Below are positions 43,561 through 55,520 of a stretch of 64,000 nt of DNA, piece after piece (positions within the stretch are counted from its first letter, which is position 1; each line of letters starts with the position of its first letter). Origin of the DNA: Rhizophagus irregularis. Its lineage: Eukaryota > Glomeromycota > Glomeromycetes > Glomerales > Glomeraceae. The notes below the pieces were generated by a model that was given only the letters and a program-made list of their open reading frames with translations, was not told the origin of the DNA and did not search any database. The position numbers were made by a program, and so were the translations under genes. The stretch spans positions 806,001 through 870,000 of the forward strand of contig NC_089439.1 in the NCBI RefSeq assembly GCF_026210795.1, read 5' to 3'.

Positions 43561-46500
43561 ATGGATGGTAAAGGTAAAGCATATAATATTAATAATAATA
43601 TAAATTAGAATTATTCAAAATTATTAACTTGCAATATAATAAAACTAGTTTTGTGTGATACCAGATTAAATATAATATACAAAACAAAATTGAAATATTA
43701 AGATTTTTATTTGTTAAAAAAACTTAATTGTAAATAATCAAATATAATTCTACCAAATTTGCAATATAACAAAACTAGTTTCCAGTAATATTGAAGAATT
43801 TGAAGAAAGTGACACTGGAGAATTTGAGGGAAGTGGCACTAAAGAATTTGAAAGTAGTAGTATTGAGGAATTTGAAGGATGTAACACCAAGGAATCTAAA
43901 GGTATATCAAACAAGCTGAAATAATTCATAAACAATTCAAATACTACAAATATAATTTAGGCTAACTATATTATATAAAAATTATATTAAATATTTAGCT
44001 TGTAAGTTAATATTAAATGAATTACTCATTATTTTTATTGTATTCCATATAACTAAATAATTTATTTAATGATTAATAATACTGTAGTTAGTAAGTTATC
44101 AGTTATTTAAATCTTTGGTCCTTTACTTTATTTATTCTACATAACATTCAAATGACTAAATTCTTTGTTTAAACAACTATTTAATAATTGATATTACAGA
44201 TGGTAAGTTACAATATATATATTATATTTATTTGTTTAATATTTTACATAATACAACTAATTATATTCTTAATTTAAATAACTAGATTGTAAGTAATATA
44301 TATAATTTGCAGTAAATACTTTTATATTATCTTTATATCTAACAAATTAATAATCAATAATACTACAGGGTGTAAGTAATATGATATCTATATTTATATT
44401 ATTTATATAATTTAACTAATTTCTTTATTTATTTAATAGATCGTAAGTTATAAGTTATTTGTTTAATTCTATTATTAATTATTGTTATAATATTTATATA
44501 TAATTTAAACTAACTAATTTCTTTATTTAAAAAATTATTAAATAATATAGGGAGTAAGTTATTTATTTAATCTATAATTACTTATTGTTATAATATTTAC
44601 ATATAATTTAAACTAACTAATTTCTTTATTTATTTAATAGATCGTAAGTTATAAGTTATTTACTTAATTCTATTATTACTTATTGTTATAATATTTATAT
44701 ATAATTTAAACTAACTAATTTCTTTATTTAAAAAATTATTAAATAATATAGCTTGTAAGTTATTTATTTAATTCTATTATTACTTATTGTTATAATATTT
44801 ACATATAATTTAAACTAACTAATTTCTTTATTTATTTAATAGATTGTAAGTTATTTATTTAATTCTATTATTACTTATTGTTATAATATTTACATATAAT
44901 TTAAACTACTAACTAATTTCTTTATTTAAAAAATCATTAAATAATATAGCTCGTAAGTTATTTATTTAATTCTATTATTACTTATTGTTATAATATTTAC
45001 ATATAATTTAAACTAACTAATTTCTTTATTTAAAAAATCATTAAATAATATAGCTCGTAAGTTATTTATTTAATTCTATTATTACTCATTGTTATAATAT
45101 TTACATATAATTTAAACTAACTAATTTCTTTATTTAAAAAATTATTAAATAATATAGTTCGTAAGTTATTTATTTAATTCTATTATTACTCATTGTTATA
45201 ATATTTACATATAATTAAACTAACTAATTTCTTTATTTATTTAATAGATTGTAAGTTATTTATTTATTTCTATTGTTATAATATTTACATATAATTTAAA
45301 CTAACTAATTTCTTTATTTATTTAATAGATTGTAAGTTATTTATTTAATTCTATTGTTACTTATTGTTATAATATTTACATATAATTTAAACTAACTAAT
45401 TTCTTTATTTAAAAAATTATTAAATAATATAGCTTGTAAGTTATTTATTTAATTCTATTATTACTTATTGTTATAATATTTACATATAATTTAAAAAATT
45501 ATTAAATAATATAGCTCGTAAGTTATTTATTTAATTCTATTGTTACTTATTGTTATAATATTTACATATAATTTAAACTAACTAATTTCTTTATTTATTT
45601 AATAGATTTTAAGTTATTTATTTAATTCTATTGTTACTTATTGTTATAATATTTACATATAATTTAAACTAACTAATTTCTTTATTTAAAAAATCATTAA
45701 ATAATATAGCTCGTAAGTTATCATTTAATTCTATTATTACTTATTGTTATAATATTTACATATAATTTAAACTAACTAATTTCTTTATTTAAAAAATTAT
45801 TTTGTAATTTATTTTAGTTGGTAAGTCATAAGTTATTTATTTAATTCTATTATTACATCATATTGTTATTGTCCGGAGCGAAGCGAAGGACAATATATGT
45901 CTACGCACTATGAAAAAAAAATCGATCACGTGAGTTTCTCTGTCCGCCACGTGATCGTCACCCAATGAAATCAAATTTTAGTTTTTCGTTCCGGACTTAC
46001 AACAGTTCCTGTTTCCTAGTAATATTTACATATAATTTAAACTAATTAATTTCTTTATTTAAAAAATTATTTATGATCTAGCTTGTAAGTATCTCTATCA
46101 TTATATATTTTATATAATATTTATTTGTTGACTGAATTTTTTCATTTGAAAAATATCTTTTACTTTAGTTAGTAAGTTGTAAATTATAGGTTATTATATG
46201 TTTATCCAAAAATTAAGACTCATATTATATTACATTAAATCCCTATTTAAATTTTAGAGTAAGTAATAATTTGTTTTGTGTAAATTATAATACAATCTAT
46301 AATATCTATAATATAATTTTAACTGTTTAAATTTGTAGATTTGGAGGAAGTGGAAATGCAATTATAGATGAATTTATTCTTAAAAATAGATTACAATGGT
46401 TTCCTTATAACAAATTTAAAAATGTTGAATATCTTAATGAAGGAGGATTTGGTACTATATATAAAGCTACTTGGTTAAAGAATAATAGAGATGAAGAAGT

Positions 46501-47585
46501 AATTCTTAAATGCCATAAGAATTTAAATGAAAATTTAAATGAATTTTTAAAAGAAGTATGATAGTATATTATTTTCTATTTTTAATTTAAATTAAAATTT
46601 ATTTATATTAATAAATTATTATTATTTTTTATAGTGGGAATATCATGCAACTGTTTCAAATAATGTTGATATTATAAATTTTTATGGATTTACAGAAGAT
46701 CCAAATATTTCAAAATATATGGTAGTAATGGATTACGCAAATAAAGGTAATTTAAGAGAAAATTTAACAAGAATAGTTAGAAATAATTGGAAACAAAAAT
46801 TATATATGTTGCACGAAATTATTTGTGGACTTAGAATGATACATAGAGCAAATCTTATTCATTGTGATTTTCATGATGGTAATATTTTAAATCATGGTGA
46901 TGATAAAATTTATATTAGTGATTTAGGATTATGCCAACCTGTAAAATCATTTTTGAAAAAGTATGATATTTATGGTGTAATGCCATTTATGGCTCCTGAA
47001 GTTTTAAGAGGCAAATCTTATACTCCAGCTAGTGATATATATAGTTTTTCTATGATTATGTGGGAATTTACATCTGGGGTACCACCATTTAATGATAGAG
47101 TACATGATATTCAACTTAGTTTAAGTATTTGTGAAGGTGAACGCCCTGAAATTATTGAAAATACTCCACAATGTTATGTGGATTTGATGAAAAAATGTTG
47201 GGATGAAGATCCATTAAAAAGGCCATCTTCTGAAGAAGTTCGCATTATTATTAATAAATGGATTTTTAAACCTGAAAGAATGAAAATTAAAGATATTAAT
47301 GAAGAATTAAAATGCAATATTATGGAATTTATAAATGCACCAATTAGGCATAACAATAATCTTGCTACTGAATCTCATCCACAGGCATATTATACAAGTC
47401 GTTTACTTAATTTTACTAGTAAACAATTGAATGAAATTCTTGAAAGTAGAGATTTACAAAGTCAATCTACTACTAGTGGAAAAGTGAATGTAATTCTTGA
47501 AAGTGAAGATTCACAAGCTTATTATAAAAGTAATTCTATAACTGAAGATTTGAATGATTGTATAATTAAAGATACGAATAATTAG
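43561..47585 (+). CDS. Tyrosine-kinase-like protein kinase with nano-exon 5' region
   Basis: The proposed model is exon 43561-43573 (ATGGATGGTAAAG), exon 43779-43901 (acidic EEFE/GSGTKEFE repeats), a chain of 3-nt candidate exons (44200-46171) and a 1-nt one at 46258, exon 46339-46555, exon 46635-47585. The last two are certain: donor GTATG at 46556, acceptor ATAG at 46631-46634, phase 0. The kinase has a Gly loop NEGGFGTIYKATW, Lys in VILKCH, LIHCDFHDGNIL (HCD instead of HRD), YISDLGLC (DLG instead of DFG), and PFMAPEVL, then a 90-residue polar tail with a LNEILES/VNVILES duplication. The core exons plus the 1-nt exon give 1305 nt, divisible by three. The 5' part is inferred. Loss of the HRD arginine is seen in kinases not regulated by activation-loop phosphorylation. 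Confidence 0.75.
43902..46338 (+). repeat. Tandem intron array with 3-nt candidate exons (AG-NNN-GTAAGT)
   Basis: Twenty places show acceptor AG, three bases, then a donor, which is perfect GTAAGT in all but one: 44200 ATG, 44286 ATT, 44369 GGT, 44440 ATC, 44551 GGA, 44641 ATC, 44752 CTT, 44843 ATT, 44950 CTC, 45054 CTC, 45158 TTC, 45248 ATT, 45329 ATT, 45433 CTT, 45515 CTC, 45606 ATT (donor mutated to TTAAGT), 45710 CTC, 45818 TTG, 46082 CTT, 46169 TTA. A 1-nt version (A) is at 46258. From about 44400 to 46080 the introns are copies of one ~80-105-bp unit with donor, CTAACTAAT branch-point-like motif, pyrimidine stretch and AG. Spliced in phase 1 after 43901, all cassettes give no stop codon. 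Confidence 0.7.
45870..46020. mobile_element. 151-bp insertion splitting one intron unit
   Basis: A GC-richer block starting TGTCCGGAGCGAAGCGAAGG interrupts the repeat unit exactly between ATTGTTAT and AATATTTACATA. It holds GATCACGTG...CACGTGATC as an internal inverted repeat. It has no ORF and no obvious terminal repeats; it may be a short interspersed element. Confidence 0.6.
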
Positions 47586-47938
47586 GTATGTGATGTTGTA
47601 TATACAGAAATGTTAATTTTGCAGATTATTTATGTAATTATTTAGATATTAAAACAAATGAAATTAACTAATTATTAAAAAATTTATAGTTTTTCAAGTA
47701 ATATTTGATATGATGTATTTTATTCTTTTTAGATCTATTTAAACACTAAGACTAGAGTAGTAATTATTTTACAAATTTCTTAGTTTGTAATTTAAATAAA
47801 TCTTTTTTTTATAACTTTTCAAAATAATAATGCAAATATATAAAACTATTTTCCAATGTATAAAATTAAAATAAATAATGTAAAATTTTTATATTTATTT
47901 CATATTAAAATAGCATATGAGCTGATTTGTCTACTCTA

Positions 47939-48179
47939 GAGGTAGGGTCCGGTCATCCGTTCAATCCGTTATTTCATCCGATCACGTGATGTAGATCACG
48001 GGTATGTAGATCATTTCCTTTTTAGGCGATACCCGTTCCACAAAAAATATTTTTCTAAAAATCGATCTTACCGATTTTGGAAATTAGTGTAACATTCGAC
48101 CTAAAAAAGGAAATGATCGACACAAATCACGTGATTTGACCGGATGACCGGATTTACGTTTTTCACCGGAGCCTACCTC
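47939..48179. mobile_element. Foldback MITE with TA duplication (241 bp)
   Basis: Ends GAGGTAGGGTCCGG and, reversed, GAGGTAGGCTCCGG, flanked by TA on both sides (47937-47938, 48180-48181). Most of the interior is also inverted: GATCATTTCCTTTTTAGG and its mirror CCTAAAAAAGGAAATGATC, and CACGTGAT on both sides. Stowaway/Tc1-mariner-like, non-autonomous. Confidence 0.8.
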
Positions 48180-48467
48180 TAGTTTACTCTGCATTAAAAA
48201 GAGTTATTGATTGATTTTCACAATTTTTGTTACTCAAAATTGTTTTGTAATACCAAAAAATCATCTGATTGATGATCACTTGACTAAATAATAAGTTAAA
48301 CAAAAATTTACATTTGTGAAACTTAAATTATTAAATGTAAAAGAGCTGTGAAAAACCCCATTTCACTAATAAAAAACCCATTTCTCATATATATGGAATT
48401 TTTAACATATATTATTAAAAAGTAAGTATATTTTAATAAAATATAAAGTAAAATAAAAATTTATATA

Positions 48468-51025
48468 CAGTCGTCCCCCTCTATAGTCACACCTCTTGGG
48501 ACCACACAATGCTGTGACTATAGAGAGGTGTGCTTATATGAGACTTTTACAATATAATCACATATATATAAAATTTTTGTATTAGCATGACTATAAATTT
48601 TTTTTTTATTTGTTATTTTTATATAATAATCTTAAATATAATTATATAACATGATAAAAATAAAGCACGTTGCCTTCTAATATGTATATCAAATCTGATT
48701 TTATTATTTTACGCTATTATAACTATTATAACTATTATAACTAATAAAAGTATTACATCTCACAATTATTAAAAATTATATTAATGTTATTTACCTATCA
48801 AAAAAACCATCAAGTGTACTTTGCTTTTTTGCATTGATCTCTCTAACTCTAATTACTCATAAGTATTTTCTAAAAATACGCAAATCACCAATATTAAACT
48901 CAGAATCTTCTTGTTGTTCAAAATAATTAACAAAAGTTTCCAACCCATTAATTGCTTTTTTCACTGATATCAGAGGAATTTCTTCATTTTCGTCATCATC
49001 TTCACTTTCTTTTACTTGATTTTCTTCATTTCGCACAATATCAATAATTTGCTCTTCAGTAAGGTGCTCTTAAGTTGGAATTTCACGATCAAGCAACTGA
49101 AAATATTCCAATACATCAGCAGTTTCTTCCAGCAAATTAATAAGAAGATTTTCAAGTTCATCATCATCTAAATCTTCTTCATCCATATTATCATCATCAC
49201 AAGATGGAAGTATACCTGTTTTGATCCAACAATTTTGAATTGTTGTTGGAGTGACATTATTCCATGATTCAGCAATATAATCAATTGCCTCCTTAATGTT
49301 TAACTTATTTCTAAATAAAATAATAAACTAATAACATTAATAGAAAAATAATGTTAATTTTTTTAACTTAACATGATCAACTCCAGAATCAAACTGCCGA
49401 ATTAAATGTTTACAAAATTCTTGTTTATATTTAGCTTTAAAACTATGGATAATACCTGCATCCATAGGTTGGAGATGAGCGGTTATATTTGGTGGAAGAT
49501 AAACAAGCTCAATATTAGTAAGATCAACAGCAGGTTTTTCTTTTTTCTTTTGTTTTTTAGATTCATGTTCATCATCAGATTCTGAAATTTCTTCATCATC
49601 CATATCATCATTTTTTTTAAATCTTTTTGGATTAAAGTGGGATCCTGCATTATCAATAAGAAGTAAAACTCTTCTATCCATTGTGCGAAAGTAAAAGTCA
49701 AGGTGTTTAAGCCATTCAATGAAAATATCAGATCTCATCCATGCTTTTGAATTGGCTCAATAAATGACTGGAAGAGTTGACTTGTTGAGATTTTTAAAAC
49801 ATTGGGGATTTAATGATTTTCCAATTACCAAAGGACGAATTTTATGAGATCCTGTAACATTAGCACAAAATAAAACAGAAACTCAGCTTTTTCCTACAGA
49901 AAATAATTATTTTGTCAAAAAGTGATTACAGAAAAATAAAAAACATTTAAAGAGTTATTTTAATGAAAAATTATTACAATAAAAATTACCATTTTACGCC
50001 CTGCAACTGCACCAGTACTCAATGTTTGGTTTGGCTCCATTCGGAAAAAAAGCCCAGTTTCATCTGCATTATAAATATCTTTTTTGTCATACTTAGCTAA
50101 AAGTGCACGAAGACGTACATGTTCTTCTGGAAGAGTTTCTATAGGGGCACTATTAGCCTCACCTGAAAACTTAACTCTTTGAAGTCCATTCCATTTTTTG
50201 AATCTGTACACCCAACCATTAGTAAATTTTATTTGATTTTCTCCAATATTTAACATTTGTGCAAGTTCTATTCCTTTTTGTTGTAAAATCATATCAGTTA
50301 AAGGAAGTCCAGCGGTCACTGCTTGTGCTGTCCAAATTTGCAAGGCTTTATCAAGTTCTGGATACTGAACTGAGCAATGATGAAATGTACATGCAGTCTG
50401 CGAAGTTGAAAGAACTGCCATCCACTTTTCACGATTTTGCCATATTTTTGATACAGTTGATCTATCAATGTTTAATTCATTATATTTTGTATTAAAGTAA
50501 AGTGCAACTTCTTCCTGTTTCACATTACTATTTGCCATTATATATTCACATATTTCTTTTTTTATTTCATTACTAATGGCAGAACGAATTCTCCTTGCTT
50601 TTTGTAAACGTATAGGTGGCATTATATTAGATATAAAAAAAAGTGAAAAAGATAGTTTTTGTAAAAGGATGAATTTATGTAATGAAAAAAGTTTGAAATC
50701 GAAAAATAACACATTTTCAAATAAAAATTGTAAAGAAAAAGTTCAAAACATGTGGTGATTATCAACTTAAAAGGAAAATTCATTTTATGCACAAAACGTG
50801 CAATATATTGTCTGAATACATTGTTAATCACGTGATATGACTATATAAGGGGAAATTTTCATATGTTAATTATTATATCGGGACTAACTATTAGTGTGAT
50901 AGTGACTATAATCGATTTGTGACTACAAAAGGGGCATTTTAATATTTAAAAAAACGGGACTTGACAATGATATGACTAAATAGGGGGTGTTCTTATATAG
51001 GGGGTGACTATAGAGGGGACAACTG
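48468..51025 (-). mobile_element. pogo/Tigger-type DNA transposon (2558 bp)
   Basis: Ends CAGTCGTCCCCCTCTATAGT and, reversed, CAGTTGTCCCCTCTATAGTC, flanked by TA (48466-48467, 51026-51027), the duplication typical of the Tc1/mariner superfamily. Direct CTATAG-GGGG motifs next to the right end look like subterminal copies. It carries one decayed transposase gene on the minus strand. Confidence 0.9.
48791..50622 (-). pseudogene. pogo/Tigger-like DDE transposase, decayed
   Basis: It starts at ATG 50622 (MPPIRLQKARRIR); the longer frame upstream is not typical. The N-terminus has a CENP-B-type double helix-turn-helix (KQEEVALYFNTKY...STVSKIW and the second half TNGWVYRFKKWNGLQR). The DDE catalytic core has YNADETGLFF, LLLIDNAGSHF and ITAHLQPMDAGIIHSFK. 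An intron separates RKM (~49990) from the next exon near 49899. The C-terminus is acidic and ends KQSTLDGFFDR at 48791, a common ending of this family. In-frame stops are TGA 49883-49885, TGA 49757-49759, TAA 49071-49073 and TGA 48857-48859. All are explained by C-to-T changes on the coding strand (CGA or CAA originally). The gene cannot give a full protein. Confidence 0.85.
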
Positions 51026-52167
51026 TAGTTTTAGCAGCTATAAATGTTTATAAAAATATAATAAAAATATCATATAAAAGATGGTATCATAATAAATATT
51101 TTCAAACAATAAAAATAATTATTTTATGTCAGAGTTTGTATTACCATCTTTAAACGCAAATATATCAAGATTCACTGATCTGTTTTCTATAATATTAGGC
51201 TCGTTGGAAAGCCCTTATTCTGGACTTTATAGGCGAAAAGAGCTCGCTGATTGAATCATTAGATCCGGAGATATTTACGTTTAAAGTTGAAATACGAACT
51301 TTTTAACATGCTTAAATGCAAATATCTTGGGATTCACTGATCCATATTTTATAAATTTAGGCTCTTTGGAAAGCCTTTGATCTGGTCTATATGAACGAAA
51401 AAAGAGCTTGCCAATTGGATTACTGGATCTGGTGATATTTACGTTTTAAGTTGAGATACAAATTTTTAACATATATAGTAAGTGCTAAGAATTATATTAA
51501 TTTAAAAGAAATATTTACCAAATTATAGTATAATAACATTAAATAAAAATTTTTTAATACTTATTTCCAATTTACTGTATATTATATAGTATTTTGTATA
51601 ATAAAAATGTAATAAAATTAATATTTTAATTAAAGGTAAACAAATCAGCCCATATAAATTAAAATTTCATTAATAAATAACTAGAAAAACAGAAACCATT
51701 GAGGGTAATACGCTTTAATAGTAATAATGATTTTTTTTATTTATTTAACAGTAATAGTTAGTGAATACAAATTTTATAAACATATCAAAAATGAAAAGTA
51801 AAATAAAAAAAATGAACTAAACTATCAGAAGAATCTACTTTGATGGTGGGGCAATTAAACATGAAACTATTAAAGATATAACCAAATAATTAACCCACTA
51901 ACTCCCATACACTAGCCGAAACTTGGTAAGTTGAAGCCTGCCCTGCAGAAAAAAGTAAAATTGACCTTATAAAATTATATAAATCAAACTACTAAAATCT
52001 ACGATGGTGCTACGAAGTAAGATTAGTATAAAATTCTATTATATTTTTACCAAAATAAATGTAATTCCTAACACTATCTAAAGAATCATAATGAATAATA
52101 ATATTATTACTACTATTATTATTAGGTAATGAACGAACGCTTTTGAATTCTAATTTTTTCTTTTTAG
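51026..52167. other. Intergenic region with 162-bp duplication
   Basis: No gene. Two diverged direct copies of a ~162-bp unit occur at 51151-51312 and 51313-51471, each with TCACTGATC, TTGGAAAGCC, and GATATTTACGTTT. The rest is AT-rich. Confidence 0.6.
51151..51471. repeat. 162-bp tandem duplication
   Basis: Two units, 75-80% alike by eye, starting TAAACGCAAATAT and TAAATGCAAATAT. The block order is GATTCACTGATC, AGGCTC.TTGGAAAGCC, GAAAA.GAGCT, GATC.GG.GATATTTACG. The origin is unknown. Confidence 0.7.
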
Positions 52168-54127
52168 TTATTCCCAACGAAGTTCAAATTCCTTCAAATG
52201 CGAACATCTTGGAATCCAAACATTTTCAAATATTTCATTAAAAATAAACTGCCTCATTTGAATCAAAACATCAACAACATTTTTCTTTATAGTCCAAGAA
52301 TTTAACAATTCTGAAAGTGACATAGGTATAATTCCTTTAATAAGATCAATAAAAGTAAACACATTAGGATCATAAGATATATCCCATATATCAAGCGCCA
52401 TAAGAGCATTGAAATCTTGTATATTATCATTATATTCTAATATCCAAGTCAAGAGATGATTAATTGTCTTATCTCTAATATTCTTAATAATATCATAATG
52501 ACCACTACACATCCATACGTGATTAAAGGTTTCATCATATAATCCACATATAGGGTACATCCATCCATCATATAAATTAAGCAATAATTTTTTCATCTGT
52601 TCAATTGTAGGAATTTCTTTAATCAATAAATGAACTTTTTGAGCTTTCATTTTAGAAGAAGAAATAGAAGTTTCATTGTTACTTATATCACAATTTAAAC
52701 AACTAAATGTAGATGTCCAATCAACTACTAATTGGCGATATTTAGAATTTCTGTTCAAATTAATAAATTTCTCCAACCCTTTGTAGTTGCAAATATTTTT
52801 CAAAAATGAGCACAGCTTATTTTTAATAATAATCCCATTCCAACAAGGAAGAACTTTTATCATACTAGCATCACATCAAAAAATAATATAATGATCCTGA
52901 TAAAGATGTGCATTTTTTGCTAAATTATCTATATAATTATTACCCATATTATCGCCATGAGCAATAACCTTAAATATTTCAACGTGCAAGTTTAATGTTA
53001 TTATAATTCTACGTAAAATAGCTCATAAGAAATTATTATTAGCTTTAAAGTATTCACGTGAGGTTTGAGAAAACCTTGATTTCTTTAACTTTTCAAATTG
53101 AGTAATCACGTTAAGCGAATCTGTATTAATTCTAACTTTACTATTTTTTGGAACAACGCTTAATGCTAAAAGAACAGCTAATAATTCTCCTCTATACGCA
53201 GAAGGCCATTTATCAATAGCAGAATAAAATTTGATATCTAATTTAAGCAAAAGCGCAACTAATACTACATTGTTCAGTTCCTAAATCTATTAATGATTCA
53301 TCAGTATAAAATTTAAAAATATAGTAATTATTATTATCAAAAGGAGCTAATGTTTGTTGTATTGTTAGCAAGTTATTTCTTGAAATATAAGAATCTAACA
53401 AATCCAAAATTATATTATCTTGTAATTGTGAAGAAACCACATGATTTTGCGTTAATGCTTATTGTATAATATCATATTTCTTTTTTGTAAAGTCAAAAAT
53501 ATCAAAGATATTAAATTTTATTAAATTTGTAGGTTGAACAGACGCAAATTGAGATTCAGTTAACAATGGTACTAAATATTCCCAGTCAGCAGAAAAAGTA
53601 CAAGGTGAACGTGTTGATAGAGCTGCATTAGCAGCACATCCATATTCCATACATTGATATATATAAGTATGTGTGTCAGTGCATAGAGACATATTAACAT
53701 GAAAATATTTAATAACAAGTCGTTGTACTTCATCTATTCCTTGAATTTTTCCAAAAACTACCGAATTAAATTGAGGATTATAAAATGCTATTAATGATCT
53801 ATTTTTTTTATCAATATGATATGACTGAGCCTCTTCCATATTGTTAAAATAAGCATCAAATAATTGTATTATATTACAGTTCAAATGAATACTATCTGAA
53901 GTAATTAAATTTCTAATATCTGTATACCATTTGGCTTCTTTTTCGTTGTAAAGAAAGCCTTAATAAGTATTTCTTTCCATAATAATAAATGAGATTTGTC
54001 ACCTGAAATAATTTGGTCCAAAAATAAAATGTTTTTTTCATGAAGTCTCTCCCTATGTTTAAAATAATATGCATTATCTACAACATCTTCTAAAGGAAGT
54101 TCTTTAGTGAGTGAAATATCTTGCAGC

Positions 54128-55520
54128 TAAGGATGGGTCTGCAAATGATTTTCAAATTCTGCAATATTGCAGATTTTGGAGTTGAATTGCAGTTAGTAGC
54201 CCGCAATTCCGCAATTCTAATTGCTGCCCATAACTGTAGTTTCGTATATTTATAAAAATGCCGGAACTATGGGTTCCGGCATTTTCTTTTGATTTTTTTT
54301 GCATAAAAATGCCGGTACTATAGTCCCAGTGTTTTCTTTAGAATTTTTTGCATAAAAACGCTGGTACTATGGTACCGGCGTTTTCTTTTATTTTTTTTTT
54401 ACATAAAAAACCCCGGAACTATGATTCTGGCGTTTTCTTTTGACTTTTTTTACATAAAAACGCCAGAACTATGGTTCCGGCATTTTCTTTTAACTTTTTT
54501 TACATAAAAATGCTGGAACTATGGTTCCAGCGTTTTCTTTTAACTTTTTTTACATAAAAACGCTGGAACTATAGTCCCGGCATTTTCTTTTAACTTTTTT
54601 TTACATAAAAACACCGGAATTATGGTTCCAGCATTTTCTTTTAACTTTTTTTATATAAAAACACCGGAATTATGGTTCCAGCATTTTCTTTTAACTTTTT
54701 TTTACATAAAAATGCCGGAACTATAGTTCCGGCATTTTCTTTTAACTTTTTTTTACATAAAAATATCGGAACTATAGTTCCGGCGTTTTCTTTTAACTTT
54801 TTTTTACATAAAAATGCCGGTACTATAGTTCTGGCATTTTCTTTTAACTTTTCTTACATAAAAAATGCCGGTATTATGGTTCCGGCATTTTCTTTTAATT
54901 TTTTTTTACATAAAAATGCTGGAACTATGGGTTCCGGCATTTTCTTTTATTTTTTTTACATAAAAATGCCGGTACTATGGTCCCGGCGTTTTCTTTTAAT
55001 TTTTCTATGTAAAAATGCCAGAACTATTATTTTCAGCATTTTTTTTTATTATTTTTTTTTATTAAAATTGCTGGAACTATTAGTTCTAGCATTTTTTTTG
55101 CAGTTGTAATAAGAGAAAATGCCGTTTCTGGCAGTTTTTTCAATTACCAATCCATCTTTTTCTAAAAAATAAAATCATTTTTATTTAAATTTTGTTAATG
55201 AAAAATGATTTTTTTTTTATGATTAATAATAAGAGGAAATATATTTTTTAGTAGTTAAATTAAAAAATTATATTTCATTAAAAAAAAAATAAGTTTTTTT
55301 TGCGGACATTCCTCAAATCTGCAAATATTCCGCAAATCCGCAAATATTCCGCAATTGAATTGCGGTACTTTGGATATTTGTGGATTTGCGGAATATTTGC
55401 GGGATTGCGAACAATTGTGGATTTGCGGATCTGTGGATTTTAGATTTAAAAATCCGCAATGTTCCGCAATACCGTAAATCGCAATTATTCCGCAATTACA
55501 TATTTGCGGCACCATCCTTA
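54128..55520. mobile_element. hAT-like non-autonomous element (1393 bp)
   Basis: Flanked by a perfect 8-bp duplication CTTGCAGC (54120-54127, 55521-55528). Ends TAAGGATGG and its reverse CCATCCTTA. Subterminal regions are packed with CCGCAAAT/ATTTGCGG motifs in both orientations (55310-55500), as is usual for hAT transposase binding sites. There is no transposase; the middle is a minisatellite. It interrupts the RNase H pseudogene. Confidence 0.85.
54250..55105. repeat. Palindromic minisatellite, ~51-bp unit, ~17 copies
   Basis: Each unit reads roughly ACATAAAAATGCCGGAACTA then TGGTTCCGGCATTTTCTTTTAACTTTTTTT, so each contains a hairpin GCCGGAAC/GTTCCGGC. Several copies show paired changes that keep the stem (for example GCTGGAAC with GTTCCAGC). 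The plus-strand ORF over the array is repeat-derived. Confidence 0.9.

Noticed and set aside
54250-55105. CRISPR-like array
   Set aside because: The units are contiguous degenerate tandem repeats without unique spacers, and the genome is eukaryotic.
54672-55109. 145-aa plus-strand ORF
   Set aside because: A translation of the minisatellite (repeated VPAFSFNFFLHKN), with no start or context supporting a gene.
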